A DNA stretch of 64,000 bases from Anas platyrhynchos (taxonomy: Eukaryota; Chordata; Aves; Anseriformes; Anatidae), in NCBI RefSeq assembly GCF_047663525.1, contig NC_092605.1, positions 3,720,001 to 3,784,000 on the forward strand, in the 5' to 3' direction. The notes beneath the pieces were generated by a model. The model saw nothing but the letters and a program-made list of their open reading frames with translations. It did no database searches and had not been told where the DNA came from. A program made the position numbers and the translations under genes. Positions 40,064 to 52,400 of this stretch are shown piece by piece; within the stretch, counting starts at the first letter, position 1, and every line of letters starts with the position of its first letter.

Positions 40064-40091
<28 letters not shown>
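40064..40091 (+). repeat. poly(A) run, 28 nt
   Basis: The longest homopolymer seen in the window, within the presumed PITPNC1 3'UTR. It could cause internal oligo(dT) priming and false 3' ends in RNA data. Confidence 0.9.
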
Positions 40092-40095
<4 letters not shown>

Positions 40096-41616
40096 AGATA
40101 TCTTCATTGCTTTGGATAAGAAATATGCCAGGCTTTTCATCATCGATGTTAGTAACCTCTGCCATGTTCTACTTTGTTTTCCCCACCAGACAGTAATTAA
40201 CCAGTTTGTCCATAAGAAGTTTAAATATCATCTCTGTTCCTGTGTTTTTTTTATTTTGGTTTTGAAGCAGGATAGCTTCTGGAATATTCCACAAAATCAC
40301 ACAACGTGAAATGGAAAGGAAGGTCAGAATGCTTGGGTAACATCTTGAGGCAAAGGGGTTGCTTTCATTACTGATTTTGTCAGAATGCTTTCTACTGCAT
40401 TTTCAAGCATCTTTATTAGGAGAAAAATATCATTTTGCAGGTATTCATTACTTCTTTTGCAAAAATAAATGATGTAAATAGTGAATACATCTGTAGAGAG
40501 TATGGTGGCACCCAGCAAAGGTGAATGGGCACAGCAGCTGTGTATTCACTGCTCACTGCCATAGTGAAAGAAGAATGACATGCTATAATTCTGCTAGGAC
40601 TTCATAAGGATTTTTTCACCAAGGAAAATGCAGTTCAGAGTAAATAATGTGATTACTTTGTTTGGGCTTCTATTAAAACCTTCTCCCAGCTTTGCTCATA
40701 TTTTTATATATATTTCTTGTAGAACACTTGTAACAAAATAACTGGCAATTGCAATCTTCAGAAGGGCAGACCTCCTCATAAATTAAAAAAGGAGGCACCT
40801 AGGAAAGGAAATACTATGAGAAGCAGCACATTCCTGAAACACACACTGAATGGGATTTCTTATGAATGTAATTGCTGATTTTGTAAATGACTGGATAAAT
40901 CCTGTGGAAAGAAAGTATTTGACCTTATTCTTTGACTTTTTATTATTATTATTATTATGGAAGGTGATTGTGTGACATCTAGTAGCCATTTTGCATTAAC
41001 TGCTGCTGTAGAGATTTTGAAATGGAGATATTTGTTCCTTGACTTATTTTGTAACAAGACCGCTACGATTTGTTAAAACTGCTTTGAAGCTTGCTGCACT
41101 ATAACTTCCAAACAATGTGTTATCATTTGAAATAAGCCAAACGTGTATGCTTTTTATGAGTTAGTGCAGTAAGAGAGAATTCATGATCTTGTCAATAGGA
41201 GCTTTTTTTGTTTCCATTGTTTGGACTTGGTTTTATATGTGTAAGTTAAAATTGCTAACTACGTCTAACAATGTTTTGCTTTAAATGAGCAGCATGGTCA
41301 TTGAATTACAATCTCCTGTAGTTTTGTGGTGTCACTTAAACAGATTTCATTGGTTTATTTCATTTCTGTGATAATTCCACATGACTCTGAATGTCCAGTA
41401 ATTCATTTCTTTTATTTAGAGCTCTGATAGCTACATTAGGCAATCCATTACTACCATCAAAGAAGGACCAAGTTTTGAATTGCTCTGCATTTTAAACAAT
41501 GCAAGGCTAAGCAGGAGAATTTGATTGTCATATTTTTCATCCATTTCAGTTAGTTTTTGATTTTTCCTAGTTATTTATTATTTTTAATATTGTATTTTTC
41601 CTCGCATTTTGTTGTA

Positions 41617-41622
41617 AATAAA
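41617..41622 (+). terminator. distal poly(A) signal AATAAA (PITPNC1)
   Basis: The hexamer is followed about 25 nt later by a GT/T-rich element (gtgtggctgttttcttc), a good cleavage-site context. It overlaps a Pumilio-type octamer TGTAAATA at 41613-41620. It is taken as the main PITPNC1 3' end. Confidence 0.6.
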
Positions 41623-41645
41623 CTACCAACAAGTATTCTTTACAA

Positions 41646-43329
41646 GTGTGGCTGTTTTCTTCTACTCTTCTCTGGCAAGGAACATGGCCATTAACATTTC
41701 TACCACCAGCTCTGCAAGTCACTTCCTCAAAATTAAGTAGCACAAAGAATTGGCATTGTAAGGGAAATTTAAACCGCTTAACATCTGATAGGTCTTGTTG
41801 CTCCTCAGCTTTTAAAGACTTTATCAGGGTAGCTGCCCCCTCGGGCTCAGGTTAGCCCATTCATTTGTAAATGACCATTTGGTTGATAAGGAATTTTTTC
41901 AGTAGGGAGCCATTTCTAGTTCTCCATGCAGAGTTTTGCAGCGCAGTGTTGTAGTAAATACTGGAAAAGAGAACACTGGGAACCTCTCCAAAGACAAGAC
42001 TCCTTCGTACCTCAAGTCATTTCATTTCAGTCAATGGAAATGTCATGTGTACAATGTGTACAATGATTCTTTAACTTTTTAAGCAAGGGCTTACTCCATA
42101 CGCATAAAGCTTTCTGTGCCCCAGAAAATTTCTAGGTGCTTACTCGGTATAGAAGTGCTTCACAACAGCGTAGGACTGGAAATAAGGAACAAATATATGT
42201 ATCAAAAACACTTCAGGTAGAAATGACAGGATTTACCCTGTAAACTATCGGGTTGCTACAGCTGCTTTGCAAGATGAATCACAGCCAGCCAAAAGCACGC
42301 AGCAGCGGGTGATGCGACGTTGCCAGATGCAGGGCGTTTTGCAGCTCTGGTTGCAGAGGTGATCAGTACCACGTCCCAAACGGGCTGAAAGAGTCACTGG
42401 AGTAGATTCCCATGACCAGCTAAAGAAATGCTGACACAGGATTGCGATAACGACATCAGAGGACAGTGCAAAATGTAAAGTCATGCCTAAAGGCAATCAA
42501 CGCAATGCACCTGGCACGAGGAAGAAGCTGTGAAGTATGGGGTGCAGCAGTGCCCATGTGTTGGATGGGACGGGGACATCCAGGTACAATCCAAGTTAAT
42601 GGCATTGGTAACCACACAAATGAGCCAGAAACCACACAGTGCTGCGGCAATGACTTCTTGGTGGCTTTGCATTAAGATCATGTTGGGATGAGTGTGCTGG
42701 GGCCTCACCTTGCAGACAGCCAAGGCTCTGGCTGAGCCTTTGCCACCCAATTGCACTTGTGACTGTTCTTTGTGCTTTTGGTGTTTTTTGTTAGCTTTGT
42801 TTTTATGTTTGGAGCTTGTATTACAAAGACTTCTTCAAAATTTACAGATAAAAAACTAATGCATGCACACACATTACAAAGTGGATAAAAAACTGGACCC
42901 AATCCTTTTGCAATTAAAATCAGTGGAGCTGGTTTGTGCTCTTGCAGAAAGAACAGATTCCACTGCTAAATCTTTACAGAATTCCTATCTAATGAGACAT
43001 TGAATTAATTTAATCTTAAAGCCAGCAGCACTTTATTGTGTAGATGCAGACTACCGATGCCTGTTACCTGATGTCCTTTACTAACCTGCGCAAATTGATG
43101 CATTTTTCTGCACAATGAGGCGCTCACACAACGCTACAAAAGTCTGGAGAAATAACGGGAAATAATCCGAGTAATGAGTAATCTGAGCATGAAACACAAC
43201 TAAAACGTGCAGGACGCGCTGCGCTTTTCTGCTCTTTGGCAATATCCCTTGGAAGAACCTCCCAACACCTTGCAAAGACAGAGGCAGGACCCTCAACCCC
43301 ACATTTTTGCGGATTTCGGCTAAAAAATA
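41646..43329. other. PITPNC1-NOL11 intergenic spacer
   Basis: About 1.7 kb. The left part is AT-rich. A block around 42245-42700 is richer in GC and CpG and has no recognised coding or repeat identity. No gene was recognised. Confidence 0.65.
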
Positions 43330-43422
43330 ACAATAAACGCGCACGGTCCCCACCGCTCCGCTCCCCGCCCCCGTGCCGAGCGCCCTCGGCCATTTCCGCC
43401 GCCCCCGGGGCCGAGCCGCACC

Positions 43423-43432
43423 GCGCATGCGC
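43423..43432. promoter_or_regulatory. NRF1-type motif GCGCATGCGC
   Basis: A perfect palindromic NRF1 core about 65 nt upstream of the NOL11 start codon, inside the CpG island. NRF1 sites are common in promoters of ribosome-biogenesis genes. Binding is inferred. Confidence 0.65.
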
Positions 43433-43468
43433 CGCGTGCCCCCCAGCCCTCCCCTGAGACGCGGGGAT

Positions 43469-43476
43469 TCTCGCGA
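43469..43476. promoter_or_regulatory. TCTCGCGA element (BANP/Kaiso-type)
   Basis: TCTCGCGA lies 20 nt before the NOL11 ATG and matches 8 of the 10 bases of the TCTCGCGAGA element known to drive essential CpG-island promoters. The last two bases differ. Confidence 0.5.
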
Positions 43477-43496
43477 TAGGTGGCGGCAGCGCTAAG

Positions 43497-46400
43497 ATGG
43501 CGGCGCTGTGCGAGGCCTTCACGCTCTGCGGCCTGGGGCCCAGCGGCGGCGTCGGGCAGGGTGGGGGGATCCTGGCCCTGGAGCCGGGCCCCGGCCCCGA
43601 CCACGTCCTGCTCACCGACCGCGGCAGGACGGCCACGCTCTTTAAGGTAACGCCCGGCACGGCGCAGCCCTGCGGAGGCAGCCGCCACCTGCTCAGGCCT
43701 GGGCCGGGGGCTCCGCGCAGCGCCTCAGGGGTGCCCCCGGGGAGCCCTCACCCGGCCCGGCCCGGCCCAGCCGCCCGCTGCCCTCCCGTGCCTAGAGCCG
43801 GGGAGTGTGGGGGCCCCGTGGGCTCGGCGTGAGGGGGCCTCGCCTCGTTCCAGGCCTGCTCGTGCCGCCTCCCCGCACCGGCTCTGCGCTAGCCCTGGGC
43901 GGTTGTTTGCTGGGCTCTTTTGCTCGTTCTCTCTCTCCGTTCCCAACGCTCGCATCCCGAGGCAGCAGGGGATGTCGCGCCTCCTGGTGTGCAGGGTGAC
44001 GCGTGTTGTGTGCGGCTGTCAGCTGCCGCCCTGCTGTGGGGAGAGCCAAAGGTTTAGTGCTTGCAGCACACAAAATGAAAAAGTGCTGTTATGCTGGCTT
44101 TTTTTTGTAGTGCGTGTATATATTTCGTTGCATGAAACTTCATCAAACATTTGTTTTTATCTTCTTGTTTGGCTGTCGTGGTCATGGCACTAAGGATTGT
44201 ATCCTAGCAAATTTACAATATAGTCTTTTCAGATATTCAGTGCCACTGACTAGAACATGCAAAAATATAAGTGTATTGGTAAATATGTCCAACATAGCCC
44301 TAGTCTGAGGAGAGGGAGATAAGCACCCTCAGAGCAGCAAAATCTAACTCATACATAACATGATTTTAGACGGTAAAAGTCATCATTCTTGATCTCAGCA
44401 TATTGAAGTGGGAATAGAAGAGGTGCTTTCCTGTGCATAATTATATTGGTGAGTAAAAGCAACTTATATTTGTGGCTAAAAGTAATGTTCGTGCCATGTA
44501 TCTTGCCTATGCTTCATGGCATAAGCCCGTCTAAGTGTTACAGGTCAAAGATATTTCTCATGTGAAAAGAAGTTGTTAATTAATCCAGAGCTCTTGGATA
44601 TTACCTTGAAATTTCTAATATTAAAGTTAGCATTGCCCAGGCAGAAGTCCTGAGTCCTGTTAGCATACCAGTTTCCATATTTTAATGTTCTCATTCATAT
44701 CCGGTGTGGCTAGGTTGTGTTTTCTTTCTGCCATGAGAGAAATCCCCAATGTGTACCGTGTTCTACTTTAATTGCCTGTCTTTGTCTTGATTTTTTTTTC
44801 TAGGTTTCAGATCAGAAGCCACTAGGCTGTTGGTCAGTTAAACATGGGCAGATTATCACAAGTCCAGTCGTATGCAACTTTGAAACTCATGAATATATAG
44901 CTGTTCATGATGACAAGGTGAGATTCTTTTCTTAAAGCGAAAAAAAATGTAGTGAGACTTTTTCCCTACCTTCATTCACTCAGAAGTTGGTGTTTAGCTA
45001 ACTGGAAATGCGTGGAACTCTGCATAGTCTGCTTGGTGACATGACTGAGCACCAGTTATGCAGTGGCCCTTTAGATACTGAAGCATTCCCAGTGAAGAAT
45101 GCCTCATACGTATGTTCTCAAAGAAGAAGTTATATGTTGCATGAACAGTTTAGAGCTGCACGATCATTGTGTTGAAAAAGTTCAGACCTACATCCTTGTC
45201 TTACAGTTAAACATTTCCTGTTTGTGTACCTCTGGTAGTGTTTACTCAGCACATGCTGAACATTTGTTTGTTGTTGTTCATGAAATGCTCTTCCTGACCT
45301 TTCATTGTTCTTAAAACATTCTCTTCCAGATCAGGTCATCTGTACCTCAATCTGTCTCCAACACTTTAATCTACTTTCATTTAGAATTCTGCTGTATCTT
45401 TTTCGTAGCCTCATTCTTTCCTATCCTTTGTTTCAAGTTCAAGATCTCAAGCTGTATTTGTATTCCTGTTGTTTCTGTGTCAGCATCTTCCCCTGCAAAC
45501 TTTCCAAGTCTGTTTTTACTAAGGCTACTGTGAATACTTAACTGTATACTTTCCTCCTGTGTTTCAGTAACGTGCAATTGCTGTTACTTTGTATGATGAA
45601 AAGTCTATGTGACTGTTTTATTGTGTTTAAAAGGCGATGCTTCTCTTTAAGGTTTTAAGGATCTGGAAGGATGAAGATGTTAACTTGGACAAAGTATTTA
45701 AAGCAACAGTAAGTTTCTTACGTATGTTCACTTCTATGTTAACATCCTGAATCTTGCTAACTTTCATAGTGCTGGTAAAATCAGTGTGATTAAAGTGTAA
45801 TCACATTGTGATTAGAGGTGTATAAATGGTTGTTTGAACTCCTTAACCTTAATTATGCTTTTTCTGATACCATTCAGAAATGTGCCATTCATTAGGGTAT
45901 TTGCATGGCTCTTTGTTAGTGATCTTGATTATTAAGAGCGTTTCACAAAATTGGCATTATTGGGATCTTGCAGGTTCACAATCCTCATATTACCCTTTAT
46001 TGAAGGAACTCTTAAAAAATCCCATGCTAAACACTTGGCTTTCAAGGTACTGTACTGACGAACATAGAACTCAAATTACTTTTTTTTTCTGTATAGCTTT
46101 CAGCTGATGTGTACAGAATACATTCACTGCCCCATGGGGATCCATTAGTATTGTTCAAAGGAGGTGGTGTTCGAACTTTAGATGTTCTTCTGGAAGCCCC
46201 ACAACAAGAAATTGAAAACATTATCTCAGATGAAGTTATCAAGTAAGTGATACAACCTTAGGAATCTTCTTGATCAGAAGAATCGATGATGTTGAAAGTT
46301 GTACCCTTTTTATGTGAAGGGAAGAGACATAACCTGAAGGTCAGGACACTGGGGTTGGTTTGTTGATTTTCTTTTTTAATGCATTTATTTTACAGCCTAT

Positions 46401-49400
46401 AATTTTTTTTTATATACAGATATAAAAAACATGAGACTGCCTAAGTAATATGATATGACTTAGGTATAATCCCAGAATTTAGAAGAGGTTCATACAGCTT
46501 TCATTTCTTAGGTGGAGTGAAGCTTTCCTGGAAGGTCAGCAACCTGTCGTAATTTTCATTACTGAGAAGGTGAGTTGTTTTTATTCTGTTAAACTTTTGT
46601 AGCAGCAAATCTATGTTCCCTTTCTAAAAAAGATTACTTGTTTCACTGGATTTTAAGAGCTATAATGGAAAGCATTATCCAATCCTAGTGTATCATCTCT
46701 GATACAACGGTTGAAGTTGTGTTTCCAGGGCCAGGGAACCTGGCTCTTAGAACTTCAGAGATCGATTAAGTTTAAAAACTATATACAATCATATGACTTC
46801 TTACTTCCCTGTTTGTTCCTGTGAATTCATTTGTTGCATCAAATCAGAATTTGCTCTATGTACTTGAGTCAGCAAACACTTCTAAATTAGGGTGTGTGTA
46901 CCGTAGCAAACATGAATTGCTAATTGTATATGAGATTCAAAGTATAATCAGTACTAATATCCGAACTTGTGTTTTTCTTCCTTCTATAAATTGAAACTTT
47001 CTTGTTGTTTTAGGATGGGGATTTTTTTGTCTATGTACAGAAACTTAAGACGAACAGTCTACACAAATACAAGCTTGAACAACAGGAATCATCTAATCCA
47101 CTGAGTTTCACGGCATATATAAAAAAGCAAATTATCACACTTCTGTGTTTGTGTAAGTTATATTTTGTAACGGGATGTGATGATAAAACAAGAAATTATG
47201 TGGAAAGACAAAGTTCTGATATCTGTGGATTACCGTTTCATATTCTTGCTCTTCTCTGTTAAATGTTCTAAACTGGCAAGTGGTAGAATAAGTAATTAAA
47301 CTCTCATAATGGTTGAATAAGCTTCCTGTTCTTAAATGCTATGGCTTGTACCTTAAAGATTTCCTGATAGCTGTGCTGGTTTTTTTTTTTGCTTTGCATC
47401 ATAACATGTCCTTTAAATATCATGTATTTCTTCTCGTGCTTGTTGGATTTTATTCCCTTTGGGGGTCTTCTAGCCATACCATATCAAATCACTTTTCCAT
47501 AGTGACAGACATAAAAATGCCATTTTGCCATTTCTTTTCTCTGACAGGTTCCAATGACTCTGTATATAAGGTTCTGATACCTCTGCAGCAAAATGGTGAA
47601 GGGGAAGAGCAAATTCTGTCCAAGTCGCTACTACTAAACCTTTCAATATCTGGAAGTGTTCTAAAAGGAACTTCTTTGGTTGTTGTTGATAAAGACCATG
47701 TTGCAGTATTAGGAAGTCTAGCAGCTTCTGGTGAAGAATCCAAAGGTAACTAGAAAAAACATATGAATGTGTCTTAAGTTCTAAGACATTCTTAAAACAA
47801 AGCAACAGGTGTTTGTTTGTTTTTTTTGTTTTGTTTTTGTTTTTAAACCAGGCAGAGCAGGAAATGATGGTCTTGATTCTTCAGTGATTGCTATAACTAT
47901 TGCATTTTAAATGAAATAGTTTGCTCTTAAAACTAATGTATAGTTGAGCTTCGCAATTGAGAGCACTAGCCGAAAGATAACGTTTACCTTCAGTAAATGC
48001 CATGGTGGTTTGTGAGATTAAACTTGCTGTTTCAGTATTTGCTTTCACAAAAGTATTTTGCCGTTAGCGAAACAACTGAGAATAAGCAGCAAGGGGAAGA
48101 GAAAGAAGGCTTTCTTTCTCTTTTCAAGGGGAAGGGAAAGAAGACATATGCAGGGGGAAATAAACCTGATATCCCATAAGAAATTGGTATCTAAAATAAG
48201 TGAAACAATACTCCAGTCTCATGGCTAAACTTTTGAAGTGTGGGATCACTAAAAGTTAGGCCACTGAACATAGCATTTTGTGACTGGAAACTGCACTGAC
48301 TGGTATCATTCTCATTACAGCTTCTTATTTGAAGTTCTTCAGTGGAAAACTAAGTAGTCCTCAAATCTTTTTGTTAAGAGAGATAACTGGAATGACACAT
48401 TTCTGAAGATTTAATGCTTATTAAGCTGAGCTATTTTTGAAACAGTTAATTCTATTTTCTGACGTGTAGATAACAGAAAGCAGCAAAAGCAAATGTAGCA
48501 TTTGTGTTGCTTTTGGATTTCTAAGTTCTCTCATTTTTCTTAGAATGCCTAACAATATGGAATACAAAATTTCAGACGTTACAAACTTCAAAGGAACTGC
48601 CCCTGGGAACCAGTGGACAAGTGAGTATCTATCTATTGTTGTCCTTAAGCTTTCATCTGATGCATTTAGCATAATAGTAACTAAGACAAGTGGGCTTCAG
48701 AGTTGCAGTTCTGTCTGGAAGAGCAGTAAATGGCAATCTCTGAAACAAAATCAGTATTGCCCAGCTGATTAGCTATTTTTGTCCAAATCTCTAAACAGGA
48801 GAGTGGTGGCCTTTTGGCAATATCTCTGGTAATTCAGTACCTTCTCGCTTCTGTTGGCCTTGATTGTTTGGTGAGAACAGAATACCTAGTCAGTATCTAT
48901 TGTGTTCAGACAATTTGAAAATGAGTGTCTGAATAATCCTAGGGCCTTCCTAAACCGTGTTTCAGAATGTTCAGGTGTCAATTGATAATAAGTAAACTGA
49001 CACCTGATTAGTAAATGTACTAGTGAAATAGAACAGCTGACTGTTGTTGTCATTTTGTCAAAATTGCACAAAAGAGAGCATTTAAAAAATATATATCAAG
49101 TGGACTCAGTGCCTTGGAGCAGTCACTGTAAGGCATCCCTGGAAAATACTCAATGAAAGTGAGTATAAACTCACTTCTGTGTTTAGAAGCAGTTGTTAAT
49201 GAACGTGCTAAAAAATGTTAACATTACCAAAAATAACTGCTAAAATCATCTGATCGCTAACTTCTTACTGCAAAATTCAACTGAAAAGTCAAACATCAGC
49301 TTGTGCAGAAATGTGCCTCTTTACTCCTCTCCTCATTAACTATGTGTTTAATATTTTGTAGTTGTGGTGTTATGGGGAAAAATTTTTTTTTACTCATGGA

Positions 49401-52400
49401 AAAGTGCTAACAGTAGTTATATACAAGTGTGAAACTTCATCCTTGGCAGCTGCTGTGGGAAAGCTCAAGGACAGTCAAGCTTCTGGTAAGAATTTTTTTA
49501 ATTACAGTGAGAAGATCTTTTAATAGGAAAACTTAAGAACCTGTCTGAAAATTATTTTAACAGATTTTATAGAAGTATATTAAATCTTAACAGCGTATCC
49601 TGTTACCACCTGTTTAAATTCTGCCATTGAGAACATTTGTATTCTTCAATATTTGAATTTATTGTGGCTTCACTTTAAGTGTGATTCAAATATTGGCACT
49701 ATTGAAAATACTGAAGTGCCAGCTACAAGCACCAAAAACAGAATAAAGAGTGTCTCTTCAATAAATTATGTTTTCAAAGCACTTGTGACTAAATAGGGAA
49801 ATGACAAACATAAACTTGTAAACTTTAAGAAACTATGGAAGCACATTTAACTTAATATTGCACTGAAAATGATGCAAGTAATGTTCATAATAAATTGTGT
49901 AATAACATTTCTTCTACCAGAAGCTAAGCAGTATGTAACAAGTCTCATAGAATTACTCACTGCTGAGATAAAACAGGACATTTTCTTGGCAGAAAATTAC
50001 TACACTTAAAAAAACAAACAAACAAAAAAACTGTTAATATCAGAAGTTAATACATTTATATTTTTAATAAATGTGTTTTAAGTGTTAACTTCATGTAGTT
50101 TCATTTTTGTGTTCACAGATATTTCTTCATTTGTAAACTGGAATACCCTTGGAGATGAAGAGCTTGTGGTTTCCTTTCAGCCACAACAGTCTACAGCTCT
50201 AAAATCTGAATCCAAAATGACTGTAAGTTAATACAAGGAGTACATGAGGTTTTTTGGCTTGTATTAGTTTCTTCCCAACATCACTAGTCTTACTCTTTGG
50301 TAATATTGCGCAAGGGAATTTAACGCTGTATTTGTCGCTCATTGTTTCTAACGCTTTCTGGAACTGAACTGGCTGGATGCTAAATTTAATCTCTGCAGCA
50401 AACTGATGCATGATGTTTCTGGTTATCTTGATTGAAATCCTCGAATATGTACTGTCTTTTTGGAGCTGAATAAAAACTTGTTTTTCTTTATTATAGTTAA
50501 GATCAAGAAGGAACAGTGTTACTAAAGTACAGTCAGATACCTCTAAAGTTGGGCAGATCTTAAAAAATATAAAAGTAAGTATACCAAATATCCTGAATTA
50601 GTTTTCAGGCACACTGAGAATATTCCAGGTGTCTCTTACTCTATTTTTTTTCCATATCAAGCTGAAGAAGATGCCTTCAATAGTTGTGTTGGATGATTGC
50701 ATTATTATTGTGTAAGAATAGCATTTGGGCATGTTGAAATTTAAATCTTGTCTTGGGAATATGTTATAGAACAGTGCAGTACAAGGCTCATAATAGCTGT
50801 CTGAGTTGTGAAACTTGAATGAATATGCTCTCTTGCAGTAAATAAAGTGAGAGGATATTTTTACCTGAACTCCACTAACCTTTTTTTTAGATTAATGTTT
50901 GTATTTGTAACTTTCCAGATATTTGTGATCTAGAAAGTCACAATGCTAGGAATTCCGCTATAAATATAGCAATAATCTGTCTATGAAATCGTAGAGTATT
51001 TGTCTCTAGGACTATCGCATAAAATAATGAAACATTTTAACGTGTTCAGAAGACAACATCCTAACTTGTTTCCAAAACAAGTAGGAGAACATACTTTAAT
51101 ACAGGTTATCAAACTTGGTTCAACATACCATTTGATGTGTTAGTATTGAAGTTGAGTCCCAGGGTGCTGCTGAGCTTTAAATCATAAAATCCTTTGAGCT
51201 GAAAGGGACCTCTAAAGATCATCTAGTTTCATCCACCATGCCAACTGGTTAACATACAAGGTATGGTAGTTGCATATTCTGGTTTTACTTCCCTTTTAAA
51301 TCTCACTGCAATCTACGTCCCTTCCTGTGTGAACATACCTAAAGCTCAACCTTGACTGGGCATCTTGGTAATATTACTGAAATAATAGGAGACAAAAAAG
51401 CTCTTATTGAAAGATACTACTTACCTAACTTCAGAGTGAGTAATCGCTTTTGGTGCACATGATTGGAACAGACTACCAAAATAAAGAGTGGGGAGGCTTG
51501 AATTTTTTAGCTTCCAAAGTCTTTCTACTTGGTCTAATTAGTAACAGTTCTCAAACATGTGCATTGTACACTGGAATTACATACTATTTCTTATTTCCAG
51601 GATACTTCTGCAACTGTAATTGAAGATGAATTAAGACAATTGCTGTTGAAAGCACAGATGCCAGATTTCCAAGCCACCATTGGATGTGTAATAACTGCTC
51701 TTATAAACAGGTGTAAAACAGATCCAGCGTTCTACCCTCGAAACTTCCTGTTACAGATGGTCCAAAAACGAGAGCTATCTTACAGGTGACAATCCTGATT
51801 ATTTTTTTAATTCAATTGTAAGGAAAAAAACAAAAAACTACTAGGAATTTGGTTCTTTATAAAGCACTCCTTGAATTATTAAGAGCTTATACACGGTTTA
51901 TTTGCAAGTCTATTGCTTGTTTTCTGAAGAGGCTGACTCTTCCCAGATGTTTTTTTTGTTTAAAACAAGATTAATAGTTCTACCTTAGTTTTTATCATAG
52001 CTTTCAGTGGGTGTGAACTGTGCAGCCTATTCTTTTCATATTCTTACAGTTTGTGTCCAGACTTGATGGCTGTTGCTTTGGAGAAAAAAGATGTACATCT
52101 TTTACAAATTTGCTTGCAAAGGTTCCCAGATATTCCTGAAGAAATTACTTATGCTTGCTTGAAAGTATTCTTAAGGTAAGTTGAAATCACTCCTTCAATC
52201 CTTTTTTTTTAATTTTTTTAATTCTTCACCAAACCAAGACCTTTATTTGGGGGGGGGAGGGAAAGCTTTAATTTATTGATGAGCAGTACTATGCATAAAA
52301 TTAGTAATTCTCTGTACAGTGTATGAAGTCTTGCAGACTGACGAGCTTTTTACAAGATGCCTGTTGCATGCATTAATTCTAAAAACTATGTAAGTGGTAA

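Larger units (their letters stand above)
37369..41645 (+). other. PITPNC1: PITPNC1 probable long 3'UTR
   Basis: Sequence after the stop, with an early AATAAA (37679-37684) and a strong distal poly(A) region at 41617-41645. It carries UGUANAUA Pumilio-type elements at 38124-38131, 40473-40480 and 41613-41620, and AU-rich motifs ATTTATTTA at 39442-39450 and TTATTTATT at 41571-41579. It also has a 28-nt poly(A) run. A long 3'UTR is known for mammalian PITPNC1. The exact end here is inferred from the signal and needs transcript data. Confidence 0.6.
43330..43990 (+). promoter_or_regulatory. NOL11: NOL11 CpG-island promoter and first-exon region
   Basis: A sharp switch to GC-rich, CpG-dense sequence surrounds the NOL11 start codon, and no TATA box was noticed. 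It contains an NRF1-type site, a TCTCGCGA element and a YY1/TISU element on the ATG, a combination typical of housekeeping promoters. The start site itself cannot be placed from sequence. Boundaries are by eye. Confidence 0.8.

Noticed and set aside
37369..41645. miR-126 target site in the PITPNC1 3'UTR, known for the human gene
   Set aside because: I found no CGGTACG seed match on the + strand in this interval.
43124..43660. 178-codon minus-strand frame opposite NOL11 exon 1
   Set aside because: It lies antisense to the CpG island and the NOL11 first exon. Composition follows GC content, and no homologue is recognised.
47177..47219. Possible C/D snoRNA in NOL11 intron 6 (GTGATGA box and CTGA box)
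   Set aside because: The boxes are only 32 nt apart, the terminal stem is four weak pairs and no C'/D' pair is evident. A genuine C/D RNA is usually 60-90 nt.
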